A stretch of 9,825 bases of DNA from Bacteroidota bacterium (GCA_028877045.1 JAGWPQ010000558.1:1-9825), one strand, 5' to 3'; positions 1 to 6,918 are shown, counted from the stretch's first letter. Notes: generated by a model not told the origin, from the sequence alone. A program made the numbers and translations.

Positions 1-23
1 GTAACGAGCTTTTGTATTTCATA

Positions 24-51
24 GCATCGCCTGTTGCATCGCACACTTCAA
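24..51 (+). repeat. Short copy of an intergenic repeat shared with 4249-4344
   Basis: Positions 24-37 (GCATCGCCTGTTGC) are identical to 4249-4262, and positions 41-51 (GCACACTTCAA) are identical to 4334-4344. Here the two blocks are separated by only 3 bases, whereas in the other copy about 70 bases lie between them. This copy therefore looks like an internally deleted or minimal form of the same element. It lies just past the 3' end of the minus-strand ubiD gene, in noncoding DNA. The window edge prevents seeing how far it extends to the left. The identities are seen directly; that it is a dispersed genomic repeat is inferred. Confidence 0.55.
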
Positions 52-81
52 CAGTTTATTTTCAATCAACAAAAAAATATT

Positions 82-1923
82 TTATTTAATCACGCCATAC
101 AAGCTTCCACCCTTTTCAAAAAGCCTGTCAACTTTTTTTTCTGTTGCAGCATCTAATTCAACAGGCGGCGCATGATGTGGTTTTATTCTGGCATCAATTA
201 TCAATGGTCCATTGCAACCCCAATGTTTATTGATCACAAATTCATCAACTCCATAAATATCATGCGACGGATTACAACGAGTAAATGTTGTCCAAACAAA
301 ATTTCTGATATTGGCAGCAGCGAATGTTGCATCATCGCAAATAACGATCAGAGAACAAGTCGTGAGTCGTGAGCCGTGAGTCGTGAGTTGCTCATTTAAC
401 GAAGCAATTTCTTTCTTCGCAGCATCATAAGTTGAAAAAGCATTCGTCTGTAATGCAAGCACACCGGGCATTGCAAGCTGCGGATTATCGAAACCATTTA
501 ATTCTTTTAATGCTTGCGGAATATCTTTGCATAATTCTCTTTTCTCATCACCATACGCAGCAAACACAACTTTACTGCCGCTGTTCAATCCTGTTCCCGA
601 ATAATCTAAAGTATCGATGGTCGTGTTGGTATAAAAGTGGACATCATATCTGAAATCAATCCTTTCAAAAATAAATTGCAAATATTCGCTCACATTATTT
701 GTGCTGAGTTGCTTGGAACCATCGGCAGTAATAAATAAAAATTTAGCCAAACTTAATTGCCCTGTTCCCAAAATATGATTGGCAATCGTTAATAATTCGG
801 CAGGCCTTTTTGTTGGCGAATAAGGTGTGTAACGTTCGCTGCCTATTGCCAACAAAAGCGGATGCACACCCGCTGCATCAACAGCATGAACTTCTTTTAA
901 TCCCGGAATTTCTTTTTCAATTGCTTTGCCTGTTAGTTCATGAATTAATTTTCCGAAACTGGTATCTTCCTGTGGCGGCCTGCCAACAACGGTAAACGGC
1001 CATATAGCATTATTCTTTGCATATACTTTGTGCACTTTCATTACAGGAAAATCATGTTGCAAAGAATAATAACCCAGATGATCGCCAAAAGGTCCTTCGG
1101 GTTTTATTTCGTTAGGAAAAATTTCTCCGGTAATTACAAAATCCGCATCAGAACTGATGCAAAAATCATCTTCATAAAAATATCTGAACCTTCTTCCACC
1201 CAGCACGCCTGCAAAAGTTATTTCGCTAACGCCTTCTGGCAATGGCATCACTGCTGCCAATGAATGCGATGGTGGCCCACCAACAAAGCAACTTACTTTT
1301 AACGGCAGATTTTTTTTATTTGCTTTTGTTTGATGAATACCAATGCCGCGATGCAATTGATAGTGCAATCCAATTTCTTTATTCAACACATAATCATTCC
1401 CGTTCAGTTGCACACGATACATGCCCAGATTGCTTTTCATGATGCCGGGCGCATCCACATCTTCGGTATAAACCTGCGGCAATGTTACAAATGCACCGCC
1501 ATCATTTTTCCAATGATGAATTAAAGGAAGCTCATCAATTTTTATTTGTTGATGAAGGATTGGTTTTGATGATGGATTTTTTAAAGGCAATGCTTTTAAT
1601 GCAGCCAAGGCAGTTTTAAAATTTTGCAAAGGATGTTTAAGTGCTTTGATCGGATCATCTTTCAATTCAATTAATTGCTGCACCAATTTAAAAGTATCGC
1701 GAAATAAAAATTTACTTCTTTCAACCGTTCCAAAAATATTTGATGCAGCCCTGAACTTTGTACCTTTCACATTTTCAAATAATAATGCCGGTCCGCCGGC
1801 TTCATACACACGCAAATGAATGGAAGCCATTTCCAGGTATGGATCAACTTCTTCTTTAATGCGGATCAACTGACCATGATTCTCTAAATCAATCAAACAA
1901 CTTTCCAATGAAGGATAATTCAT
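82..1923 (-). CDS. ubiD: UbiD family prenyl-FMN-dependent decarboxylase
   Basis: This is a 613-residue cytoplasmic protein of the UbiD family, which carries out reversible non-oxidative decarboxylation of aromatic or alpha,beta-unsaturated acids using prenylated FMN. The core motifs are clear: SNLGMYR around residues 164-170 (R170 matches the catalytic arginine) and PEGPFGDHLGYY around 275-286 (E276 and D281 match the two catalytic acidic positions). TVVGRPPQED (311-320) and, in the C-terminal part, TFTRCNPSHDIYG (546-558) also fit. It is about 115 residues longer than Escherichia coli UbiD (497), which matches the longer Bacteroidota form. The start ATG at 1923 is followed directly by plausible N-terminal sequence. 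The substrate is not certain: ubiquinone is unlikely in this phylum, so a menaquinone-pathway or other aromatic acid is possible. No ubiX flavin prenyltransferase is in the window. Residues 513-522 are encoded by a heptanucleotide tandem repeat. Confidence 0.9.
   Translation of the reverse strand: MNYPSLESCLIDLENHGQLIRIKEEVDPYLEMASIHLRVYEAGGPALLFENVKGTKFRAASNIFGTVERSKFLFRDTFKLVQQLIELKDDPIKALKHPLQNFKTALAALKALPLKNPSSKPILHQQIKIDELPLIHHWKNDGGAFVTLPQVYTEDVDAPGIMKSNLGMYRVQLNGNDYVLNKEIGLHYQLHRGIGIHQTKANKKNLPLKVSCFVGGPPSHSLAAVMPLPEGVSEITFAGVLGGRRFRYFYEDDFCISSDADFVITGEIFPNEIKPEGPFGDHLGYYSLQHDFPVMKVHKVYAKNNAIWPFTVVGRPPQEDTSFGKLIHELTGKAIEKEIPGLKEVHAVDAAGVHPLLLAIGSERYTPYSPTKRPAELLTIANHILGTGQLSLAKFLFITADGSKQLSTNNVSEYLQFIFERIDFRYDVHFYTNTTIDTLDYSGTGLNSGSKVVFAAYGDEKRELCKDIPQALKELNGFDNPQLAMPGVLALQTNAFSTYDAAKKEIASLNEQLTTHGSRLTTCSLIVICDDATFAAANIRNFVWTTFTRCNPSHDIYGVDEFVINKHWGCNGPLIIDARIKPHHAPPVELDAATEKKVDRLFEKGGSLYGVIK
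359..386. repeat. Four-copy heptanucleotide tandem repeat inside ubiD
   Basis: On the plus strand the unit GTCGTGA occurs at 359-365, 366-372 and 380-386, with one variant GCCGTGA at 373-379. It lies within the ubiD reading frame and encodes LTTHGSRLTT (residues 513-522) between the helix KKEIASLNEQ and the strand SLIVICDD. Because 7 is not a multiple of 3, gain or loss of a single unit would shift the frame. Confidence 0.85.
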
Positions 1924-1953
1924 ATTGATATTATTAATTCAATTCACAAAATA

Positions 1954-1966
1954 GTAAACGTTTAAC
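1954..1966. promoter_or_regulatory. Palindrome with a LacI-type CG core, possible operator
   Basis: TAAACGTTTA at 1955-1964 is a perfect 10-bp palindrome centred on CG, the core seen in LacI/PurR-type operators (AAACGTTT). It sits 31 bp upstream of the ubiD start and about 63 bp upstream of the galactosidase start, in their shared divergent spacer. LacI-family control of sugar genes is common, which makes the galactosidase the likelier target. The palindrome is seen directly; the operator role is inferred, and AT-rich DNA yields some palindromes by chance. Confidence 0.3.
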
Positions 1967-1974
1967 TGACTAAA

Positions 1975-1987
1975 TCAGAATTTCTGA
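1975..1987. promoter_or_regulatory. Perfect 6-1-6 palindrome in the divergent spacer
   Basis: TCAGAA-T-TTCTGA is a perfect inverted repeat with a single-base centre, lying about 42 bp before the galactosidase start. Its left TCAG can also pair with CTGA at 1966-1969. It could be a second operator half-site pair or part of a small hairpin in a leader. Only the symmetry supports it. Confidence 0.25.
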
Positions 1988-2028
1988 AAGAAAAAAAGAT
2001 TTAATTTCATCGCCACAAAATTAGCCTT

Positions 2029-4200
2029 ATGAAAAAATGGATCACACTTTTGGCAACAATCTGCTCGTTTCATTTATTTGCACAACAAGATATTAAATTA
2101 GAAGAAGCAAAATTTAAAACAGGAGATAATAGTAACTGGAAAGAATTATCGTTTGATGATTCGCAGTGGGGAAATATTAAAAGCAGCGCCAACTGGGAGT
2201 TTCAGAGCTATCCTGATTATAATGGCTATGCCTGGTATCGTTTTCATTTCAAACTTCCATCATCGATAAAAGATAAATCTTTATGGAAAGATTCTCTGCG
2301 TATTGCTTTAGGTAAAATAGACGACGATGATGAAGCCTATTTAAATGGCATATTGATCGGCAAAACACAAGGCTGGAATATTTTCAGGGAATATCATATC
2401 GCTGCAAACAATCCTGCCATTCTATGGGATGCTGACAATGTTATTGCAATCCGGGTACTTGACACCGGCGGCGGCGGCGGAATGTATGGCAAAGATCAGC
2501 ACATCAGTATGATGGATATTATTGATGGCATCAGCATGAAACTGCAATTCAATGCAACCGAAGCTGCCATTGTTATTCATAACAGTGTTTCAAAAAAAAT
2601 TGAAGGAAAATTAATTGTATCTGTAACAGATCCGGAAACAAATAAAGTTTTCGAAAATGTTATTAAACAAGTATCTGTTAAGGCGGGAGAAAATTTTTTA
2701 TTAAAAACAGCGAATGATGTTTCAAAGAAATTATTGATAACTGCCAATTTTGAAGAGTCTCTTACGCATAAAACTATTCATATCAGCCAATCAACACCTT
2801 ATATTTTAACACCTGCACCATCGGCATTTCCAAAAATAAATGGTGCCACTGTTTTTGGTGTAAGGCCCGGCTCTCCTGTTTTATATAAAATTGCGGCTAC
2901 AGGCGAAAAACCTTTACAATATGCAGTAGAAAATTTACCCGAAGGTTTAAAAGTTGATGCTGCAACCGGTATCATCGCAGGCACAATTAAATTGCCCGGC
3001 ACTTATACCATGAAATTGAAAGTAAAAAATCCGAAAGGCATAGCTGCGCGAACTTTTAAAATTAAAGTGGGAGATGTTTTAGCATTAACACCTCCCATGG
3101 GCTGGAATAGCTGGAATTGCTGGGGCTTGAGCGTAAGTACCGAAAAAGTTGAATCGAGTGCAAAAGCTTTAATTGATAAAGGTTTGATCAATCACGGATG
3201 GAGTTTTATAAATATTGATGACGGATGGGAAGAACCTACCAGAGATGCTGATGGCAATGTTATTTCGAACAGCAAATTCCCCGATATGAAAGTATTAAGC
3301 GATTGGCTGCACAACAACGGATTAAAATTTGGTATTTATTCTTCACCCGGCCCAAAAACATGCGGCGGTTATTTAGGTTCGTATCAACACGAAATAAACG
3401 ATGCTACAACTTATGCCAAATGGGGTATTGATTATTTAAAATACGATTGGTGCAGTTACGAAAATATTGCCGGAAAAGATACATCGCTGGCAACATATCA
3501 AAAACCTTATGCTATTATGCGTGATGCGTTGCTGAAACAAAACAGGGATATTGTTTTCAGCTTATGCCAGTATGGAATGAAAAATGTTTGGGAATGGGGC
3601 GACAAAGTAAATGGCAATTGCTGGCGAACAACAGGTGACATTGAAGATACCTGGGAAAGTTTAAAAAGCATTGGCTTTTCACAAACGGTTCAACACAAAT
3701 ATACCAAACCCGGCAGATGGAGTGACCCTGATATGTTGATCGTTGGCCAGGTTGGATGGGGCGAAAACCTGCACCCCACAAGGCTTACGCCCGATGAACA
3801 ATATACGCACATAAGTTTATGGAGTTTATTGTCGGCTCCTTTGCTGATTGGTTGCGACATCAGTAAACTCGACGATTTTACTTTAAATCTTTTGAGCAAT
3901 GATGAAGTGATCGCAGTTAATCAGGATGCATTGGGCAAAGAAGCAAAACAAATTTTAAACAAAGGTTCTTATCAGGTTTGGATAAAAGAATTGGAAGATG
4001 GTTCGCATGCAGTAGGCATATTTAATTTGTCGGATAATTATCAAACCATTCAAATCAATTGGAATGATATTGATCTGAAAAAAGCAAATGCAAAAAAAGT
4101 GCGTGATCTGTGGCGACAAAAAGATCTGGGCATTTATAAAAATTTATTTGGCACTAAAGTGGCACCGCATGGAGTAACTTTAATCAAAGTGATCGATTAG
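2029..4200 (+). CDS. Secreted GH27 alpha-galactosidase with N-terminal accessory domains
   Basis: This 723-residue exported enzyme is predicted to release terminal alpha-linked galactose. A signal peptide (MKKWITLLATICSFHLFA, residues 1-18) ends before QQ. Residues about 20-172 form a galactose-binding-like beta domain with DDDDEAYLNG (98-107) and a five-glycine run (147-151). Residues about 259-288 match the He_PIG-associated segment (INGATVFGVRPG). Residues about 289-347 form a putative Ig-like He_PIG domain (LPEGLKVDAATGIIAGTI). The GH27 barrel begins at LTPPMGWNSWNCWG (353-366). The nucleophile is D473 in KYDWC and the acid/base is D537 in WRTTGDIED. D397-D398 in NIDDGW bind galactose in known family members. 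C445 and C475 match the conserved disulfide pair of human alpha-galactosidase A. A C-terminal beta domain covers about 645-722. The paired DD favours alpha-galactosidase over beta-L-arabinopyranosidase activity. No SusC/SusD genes are nearby. Confidence 0.93.
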   Translation: MKKWITLLATICSFHLFAQQDIKLEEAKFKTGDNSNWKELSFDDSQWGNIKSSANWEFQSYPDYNGYAWYRFHFKLPSSIKDKSLWKDSLRIALGKIDDDDEAYLNGILIGKTQGWNIFREYHIAANNPAILWDADNVIAIRVLDTGGGGGMYGKDQHISMMDIIDGISMKLQFNATEAAIVIHNSVSKKIEGKLIVSVTDPETNKVFENVIKQVSVKAGENFLLKTANDVSKKLLITANFEESLTHKTIHISQSTPYILTPAPSAFPKINGATVFGVRPGSPVLYKIAATGEKPLQYAVENLPEGLKVDAATGIIAGTIKLPGTYTMKLKVKNPKGIAARTFKIKVGDVLALTPPMGWNSWNCWGLSVSTEKVESSAKALIDKGLINHGWSFINIDDGWEEPTRDADGNVISNSKFPDMKVLSDWLHNNGLKFGIYSSPGPKTCGGYLGSYQHEINDATTYAKWGIDYLKYDWCSYENIAGKDTSLATYQKPYAIMRDALLKQNRDIVFSLCQYGMKNVWEWGDKVNGNCWRTTGDIEDTWESLKSIGFSQTVQHKYTKPGRWSDPDMLIVGQVGWGENLHPTRLTPDEQYTHISLWSLLSAPLLIGCDISKLDDFTLNLLSNDEVIAVNQDALGKEAKQILNKGSYQVWIKELEDGSHAVGIFNLSDNYQTIQINWNDIDLKKANAKKVRDLWRQKDLGIYKNLFGTKVAPHGVTLIKVID

Positions 4201-4227
4201 ATAAATTATTGCGAAATATTTTTTTGT

Positions 4228-4242
4228 TACCGGCGTTCGGTA
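4228..4242. repeat. Small hairpin H1, TACCG/CGGTA
   Basis: This is a perfect 5-bp stem with a 5-base loop (GCGTT), 27 bases past the galactosidase stop. It is preceded, not followed, by a T run on the plus strand, so it does not look like a normal intrinsic terminator for that gene. It is the first of four consecutive hairpins in this spacer. Confidence 0.4.
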
Positions 4243-4245
4243 CAA

Positions 4246-4344
4246 GTGGCATCGCCTGTTGCCACGCTCGGTTCAAGGTTCCACTTTCATGGCAGCAATG
4301 CGTTGCAGCCTGTACTGAGCTTGGCGAAGTATTGCACACTTCAA
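4246..4344 (+). repeat. Hairpin-rich intergenic repeat element (long copy)
   Basis: This stretch in the 207-bp galactosidase-pdxJ spacer holds three successive hairpins. H2 at 4246-4265 has a 6-bp perfect stem GTGGCA/TGCCAC. H3 at 4291-4310 has an 8-bp stem GGCAGCAA/TTGCAGCC with one mismatch and a TGCG loop. H4 at 4313-4331 has TACTGAGC/GCGAAGTA, whose only mismatches are opposed GA/GA. An alternative stem GAAGT/ACTTC (4326-4330 with 4338-4342) competes with H4. The ends of the element match the short copy at 24-51. The TACTGAGCTTG-GCGAAGT block resembles intergenic repeats I associate with Bacteroidota genomes. A REP-like element or a structured RNA are both possible. No coding sequence is supported here. 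Confidence 0.55.
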
Positions 4345-4395
4345 TATTCCGATTTTTTTTGAACAAGCAGTAACTAACAATATTTCAAATGATAT

Positions 4396-4403
4396 TACAT
4401 TTG
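4396..4403 (+). promoter_or_regulatory. Candidate Bacteroidota -7 element for pdxJ
   Basis: TACATTTG matches the Bacteroidota sigma-A -7 consensus TAnnTTTG. It ends 4 bases before the pdxJ ATG at 4408, so a transcript from it would be leaderless or nearly so. I see no convincing TTTG -33 element at the usual distance, so this may be a chance match. Confidence 0.25.
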
Positions 4404-4407
4404 CTGC

Positions 4408-5124
4408 ATGACAAAACTAAGTGTCAACATAAATAAGTTTGCTACACTACGCAATTCACGTGGCGGCAATAACCCCGATGTAATTAAAGTTGCCATTGAT
4501 GCACAACGTTTCGGCGCAGATGGAATTACGGTTCATCCACGGCCCGATGAACGGCATATCCGTTACAACGATGTTCGCGAAATAAAAAAAATAATCACCA
4601 CCGAATTTAATATCGAAGGCAATTGTACCGAACAAAAATTTGTTGATCTGGTATTAGAAACAAAACCGCATCAGGTAACACTCGTGCCCGATGCACTTGG
4701 GCAATTAACCAGCGATCATGGCTGGAACACCATTTTGCATAAAGATTATTTGATCAACATTATTTCAGTTTTTAAAAATGCAGGCATTCGTGTTTCGTTA
4801 TTTGTTGATCCTGTTATTGAAATGATTGAAACCGCTGCACTAACCGGTACCGACAGAATTGAATTATATACCGAAGGTTATGCAAAAGAATTTATCATCA
4901 ACAAAGAAAAAGCAATAACAGCTTATATTTCAGCCGCAACTAAAGCAAAAGAATTAGGCTTAGGTTTAAATGCAGGTCATGACCTCGATCTTCAAAACTT
5001 AAAATACTTTTCTCAAAATATTCCGTGGTTGGATGAAGTTAGTATTGGTCATGCATTGGTTTGCGATGCTATTTATCTGGGTTTTGAAAATACTATACAG
5101 ATGTATAAACGCCAATTACAATAA
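4408..5124 (+). CDS. pdxJ: Pyridoxine 5'-phosphate synthase PdxJ
   Basis: The 238-residue protein has the usual length for PdxJ, the TIM-barrel enzyme that condenses 1-deoxyxylulose 5-phosphate with 3-amino-2-oxopropyl phosphate to give pyridoxine 5'-phosphate. This is the last ring-forming step of the DXP-dependent vitamin B6 route in the cytoplasm. Visible family motifs are LSVNINKFATLRN at the N terminus (N7), the active-site segment TVHPRPDERHI (41-51, with H43, R45, R49, H50), NIEGN (68-72, E70), LVPDALGQLTSDHGW (92-106), NAGHDLDLQNL (188-198, H191) and EVSIGHALVCDAIYLG (210-225). The aspartate of LVPD stands where the proteobacterial enzyme has glutamate, as I recall is normal for Bacteroidota. 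No other B6 genes are in the window. The ATG gives an N terminus that aligns well with the family. Confidence 0.95.
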   Translation: MTKLSVNINKFATLRNSRGGNNPDVIKVAIDAQRFGADGITVHPRPDERHIRYNDVREIKKIITTEFNIEGNCTEQKFVDLVLETKPHQVTLVPDALGQLTSDHGWNTILHKDYLINIISVFKNAGIRVSLFVDPVIEMIETAALTGTDRIELYTEGYAKEFIINKEKAITAYISAATKAKELGLGLNAGHDLDLQNLKYFSQNIPWLDEVSIGHALVCDAIYLGFENTIQMYKRQLQ

Positions 5125-5221
5125 TCATTTTCATTTCCGCTCATATAACATTTTTGTCACTCATCACAAATCATTTTATTATCACTTTTCATTGTATTAG
5201 CTTGTTGACAAATCTAACAAC

Positions 5222-6325
5222 ATGAAAAAAATATTCTTTGCAATTGCAATTGCAACTTGCATTTCATCATTTGCACAGTGGCCGTTAACAACAACACCAA
5301 GCGGCGGAAATAAAAAAGCAACTGTTGGTGAACGCATCGGTATCACTGATGTAACGATACATTACGACAGACCCGGTGTTAAAGGAAGAGAAGGAAAAAT
5401 TTGGGGACAACTAGTGCCGGTTGGTTTTGTCGATCAGGGATTCGGCAGCAGTAAAGCTGCACCATGGCGTGCCGGTGCAAATGAATGTACCACAATTGAA
5501 TTTTCAACCGATGTAAAGATCGAAGGCAAAGATTTGCCTGCCGGTAAATACGGATTTTTTATTGCTTACGATCCAAATGAAAGCACATTGATCTTTTCAA
5601 AAAACTCTAACAACTGGGGAAGTTTTTATTATGATGAAAAAGATGATGTATTGCGTGTAAAAATTAAACCTGTTGCAACTGATAAAAGTGTTGAATGGTT
5701 AAAATATGAATTCGAAAATCAAACGGCTAATTCTGCTGTGGTTGATCTGCTCTGGGAAAAATTGTCTTTTCCATTTAAAGTTGAAGTTGATCTGAATAAA
5801 ACACAGGTTGAATCTTTCCGTAATGAATTAAGAACCGATAAAGGATTCTTCTGGTTAGGATGGCAAACAGCAGCTCAATGGTGCGTTGATCATAATACCA
5901 ATCTGGATGAAGCATTGCTTTGGGCCGATACTGCAACCAATCCGAATATTTTAGGCGAAAGAAATTTTACATCTCTTTCAACCAAAGCTTTAGTACTGGC
6001 AAAATTGGGCAGAACAAAAGAATCGGATGAAATAATGAAAGATGCGATGACTTTTGGTAACATGATACAAATTCATCAGTATGCACGGGCATTACTGCAA
6101 CAAAAAAGAGCAAAAGATGCGTTTGATATTTTTAAATTAAATGCCGAAAAAAATCCAAATCAATTCACCACACTATTTGGTTTGGCAAGAGGGTACTCGG
6201 GTTTGGGTGATTATAAAAAAGCATTAGAGTATGCGCAAAAGGCTTTGCCGCTATCGGATGGAATGAATAAATCAAATGTCGAAAAATCAATTGCTTTATT
6301 AAAAGAAGGTAAAGACATTAATTAA
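5222..6325 (+). CDS. Secreted DUF2911 domain protein with C-terminal TPR region
   Basis: This 367-residue protein has unknown function. A signal peptide (MKKIFFAIAIATCISSFA, 1-18) ends before QW, so it is probably exported to the periplasm or beyond. Residues about 28-190 carry the DUF2911 signature: VTIHYDRPGVKGREGKIWGQ (44-63), WRAGANECTTIEFS (82-95), IEGKDLPAGKYGFF (100-113) and NNWGSFYYDEKDDVLRVKIKP (130-150). Compared with the form I remember (LVPYG-x-x-WRTGANE), there is an extra stretch of roughly a dozen residues, FVDQGFGSSKAAP. Residues about 245-350 are helical with TPR-like pairs, the clearest being LFGLARGYSGLGDYKKALEYAQKAL (318-342). TPRs usually mediate protein contacts. No catalytic residues can be named. 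It is flanked by 97- and 71-bp spacers and so may be transcribed alone. Confidence 0.88.
   Translation: MKKIFFAIAIATCISSFAQWPLTTTPSGGNKKATVGERIGITDVTIHYDRPGVKGREGKIWGQLVPVGFVDQGFGSSKAAPWRAGANECTTIEFSTDVKIEGKDLPAGKYGFFIAYDPNESTLIFSKNSNNWGSFYYDEKDDVLRVKIKPVATDKSVEWLKYEFENQTANSAVVDLLWEKLSFPFKVEVDLNKTQVESFRNELRTDKGFFWLGWQTAAQWCVDHNTNLDEALLWADTATNPNILGERNFTSLSTKALVLAKLGRTKESDEIMKDAMTFGNMIQIHQYARALLQQKRAKDAFDIFKLNAEKNPNQFTTLFGLARGYSGLGDYKKALEYAQKALPLSDGMNKSNVEKSIALLKEGKDIN
5238..5255. repeat. Triple TTGCAA hexamer in the signal-peptide codons
   Basis: TTGCAA occurs three times in tandem, followed by a related TTGCA at 5257-5261. It encodes the FAIAIAT part of the hydrophobic core of the signal peptide. 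Hexamer slippage would keep the frame and add or remove two residues. Confidence 0.7.
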
Positions 6326-6343
6326 TAAAAAGCCTATTCACTC

Positions 6344-6389
6344 TTATGCCTGCAAATGCTTCATAAAAAAAAGTATCTTGCAGGCATAA
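6344..6389. promoter_or_regulatory. Perfect 12-bp inverted repeat just upstream of purE
   Basis: TTATGCCTGCAA (6344-6355) is perfectly complementary to TTGCAGGCATAA (6378-6389), with a 22-base spacer rich in A. The right arm ends 7 bases before the purE ATG and the left arm begins 18 bases after the stop of the DUF2911 gene. As RNA it would form a strong stem beside the purE start; as DNA it could be a two-half-site operator or a terminator for the upstream gene. The loop is long and the T tract after it is broken, so a classic terminator is not well supported. It does not resemble a purine riboswitch. Confidence 0.5.
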
Positions 6390-6396
6390 TTATTTT

Positions 6397-6918
6397 ATGG
6401 CAACGATCAAACCTTTAGTTGGAATTATCATGGGCAGCGACAGCGATCTTCCTGTAATGCAGGCCGCTGCTGATATTTTAAAGCAATTCAATATTGCTTT
6501 CGAATTAACCATTGTATCAGCACACCGTACCCCGCAGCGAATGATGGAATATGCCGATATCGCAAAAGAGCGTGGATTAAAAGTAATTATTGCTGGCGCC
6601 GGTGGTGCGGCACACCTGCCCGGAATGGTTGCCAGCATTACAACTTTACCTGTTATCGGTGTTCCAATAAAATCGAGCAATTCTATTGATGGTTGGGATT
6701 CTGTTTTAAGTATTCTTCAAATGCCCAACGGAATACCTGTTGCAACTGTTGCATTGAATGCTGCAAAGAATGCTGGCATATTAGCCGCTGAAATTATCGG
6801 TACACATGATGAAATTATTGCTGCAACATTGCAGAAACATAAAAAACAATTACAATCAGAAGTTTTGGGCAAAGCCAATAAATTAAAAGAAGACTGGACG
6901 AATGAGTTTGATCAGTAA
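6397..6918 (+). CDS. purE: N5-carboxyaminoimidazole ribonucleotide mutase PurE (class I)
   Basis: The 173-residue protein is PurE, which converts N5-CAIR to CAIR in cytoplasmic de novo purine synthesis, normally as an octamer. Class I motifs are plain: GIIMGSDSDLPVM (9-21), VSAHRTPQRM (40-49, catalytic H43), IAGAGGAAHLPGMVAS (65-80) and LSILQMPNGIPVATVAL (104-120). Length is typical, with a slightly charged C-terminal tail. Class I PurE usually depends on PurK to make N5-CAIR, and the two genes are often adjacent; purK is not in this window. The start ATG lies 7 bases after a perfect inverted repeat. The 3' end overlaps the convergent kinase gene by 7 nt. Confidence 0.95.
   Translation: MATIKPLVGIIMGSDSDLPVMQAAADILKQFNIAFELTIVSAHRTPQRMMEYADIAKERGLKVIIAGAGGAAHLPGMVASITTLPVIGVPIKSSNSIDGWDSVLSILQMPNGIPVATVALNAAKNAGILAAEIIGTHDEIIAATLQKHKKQLQSEVLGKANKLKEDWTNEFDQ

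Noticed and set aside
172..1524. Several plus-strand open frames of 60-77 residues opposite ubiD
   Set aside because: They lie antisense to a well-supported gene and have no family-like motifs; they are consistent with by-products of the real gene's codon use.
2467..2481. The GGC repeat and five-glycine run in the galactosidase as an unusual microsatellite
   Set aside because: A glycine-rich turn following a DTG-like motif is, as far as I recall, normal in this type of galactose-binding-like domain, so it is probably structural.
4326..4360. Intrinsic terminator formed by GAAGT/ACTTC and the T8 run at 4353-4360
   Set aside because: The stem is only 5 bp and the T run begins about 11 bases after it, so it does not meet the usual form of a terminator.
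4184..4366. A 60-residue minus-strand frame across the galactosidase-pdxJ spacer
   Set aside because: It runs through the hairpin repeats, and its composition follows the repeat sequence, not a protein family.
6390..6680. A 96-residue minus-strand frame over purE
   Set aside because: It is antisense to the highly conserved purE motifs and its sequence resembles no protein I know.
4396..6918. pdxJ, the DUF2911 gene and purE as one functional operon
   Set aside because: They share a strand, but the 97- and 71-bp spacers, the inverted repeat before purE and their unrelated functions do not support it.
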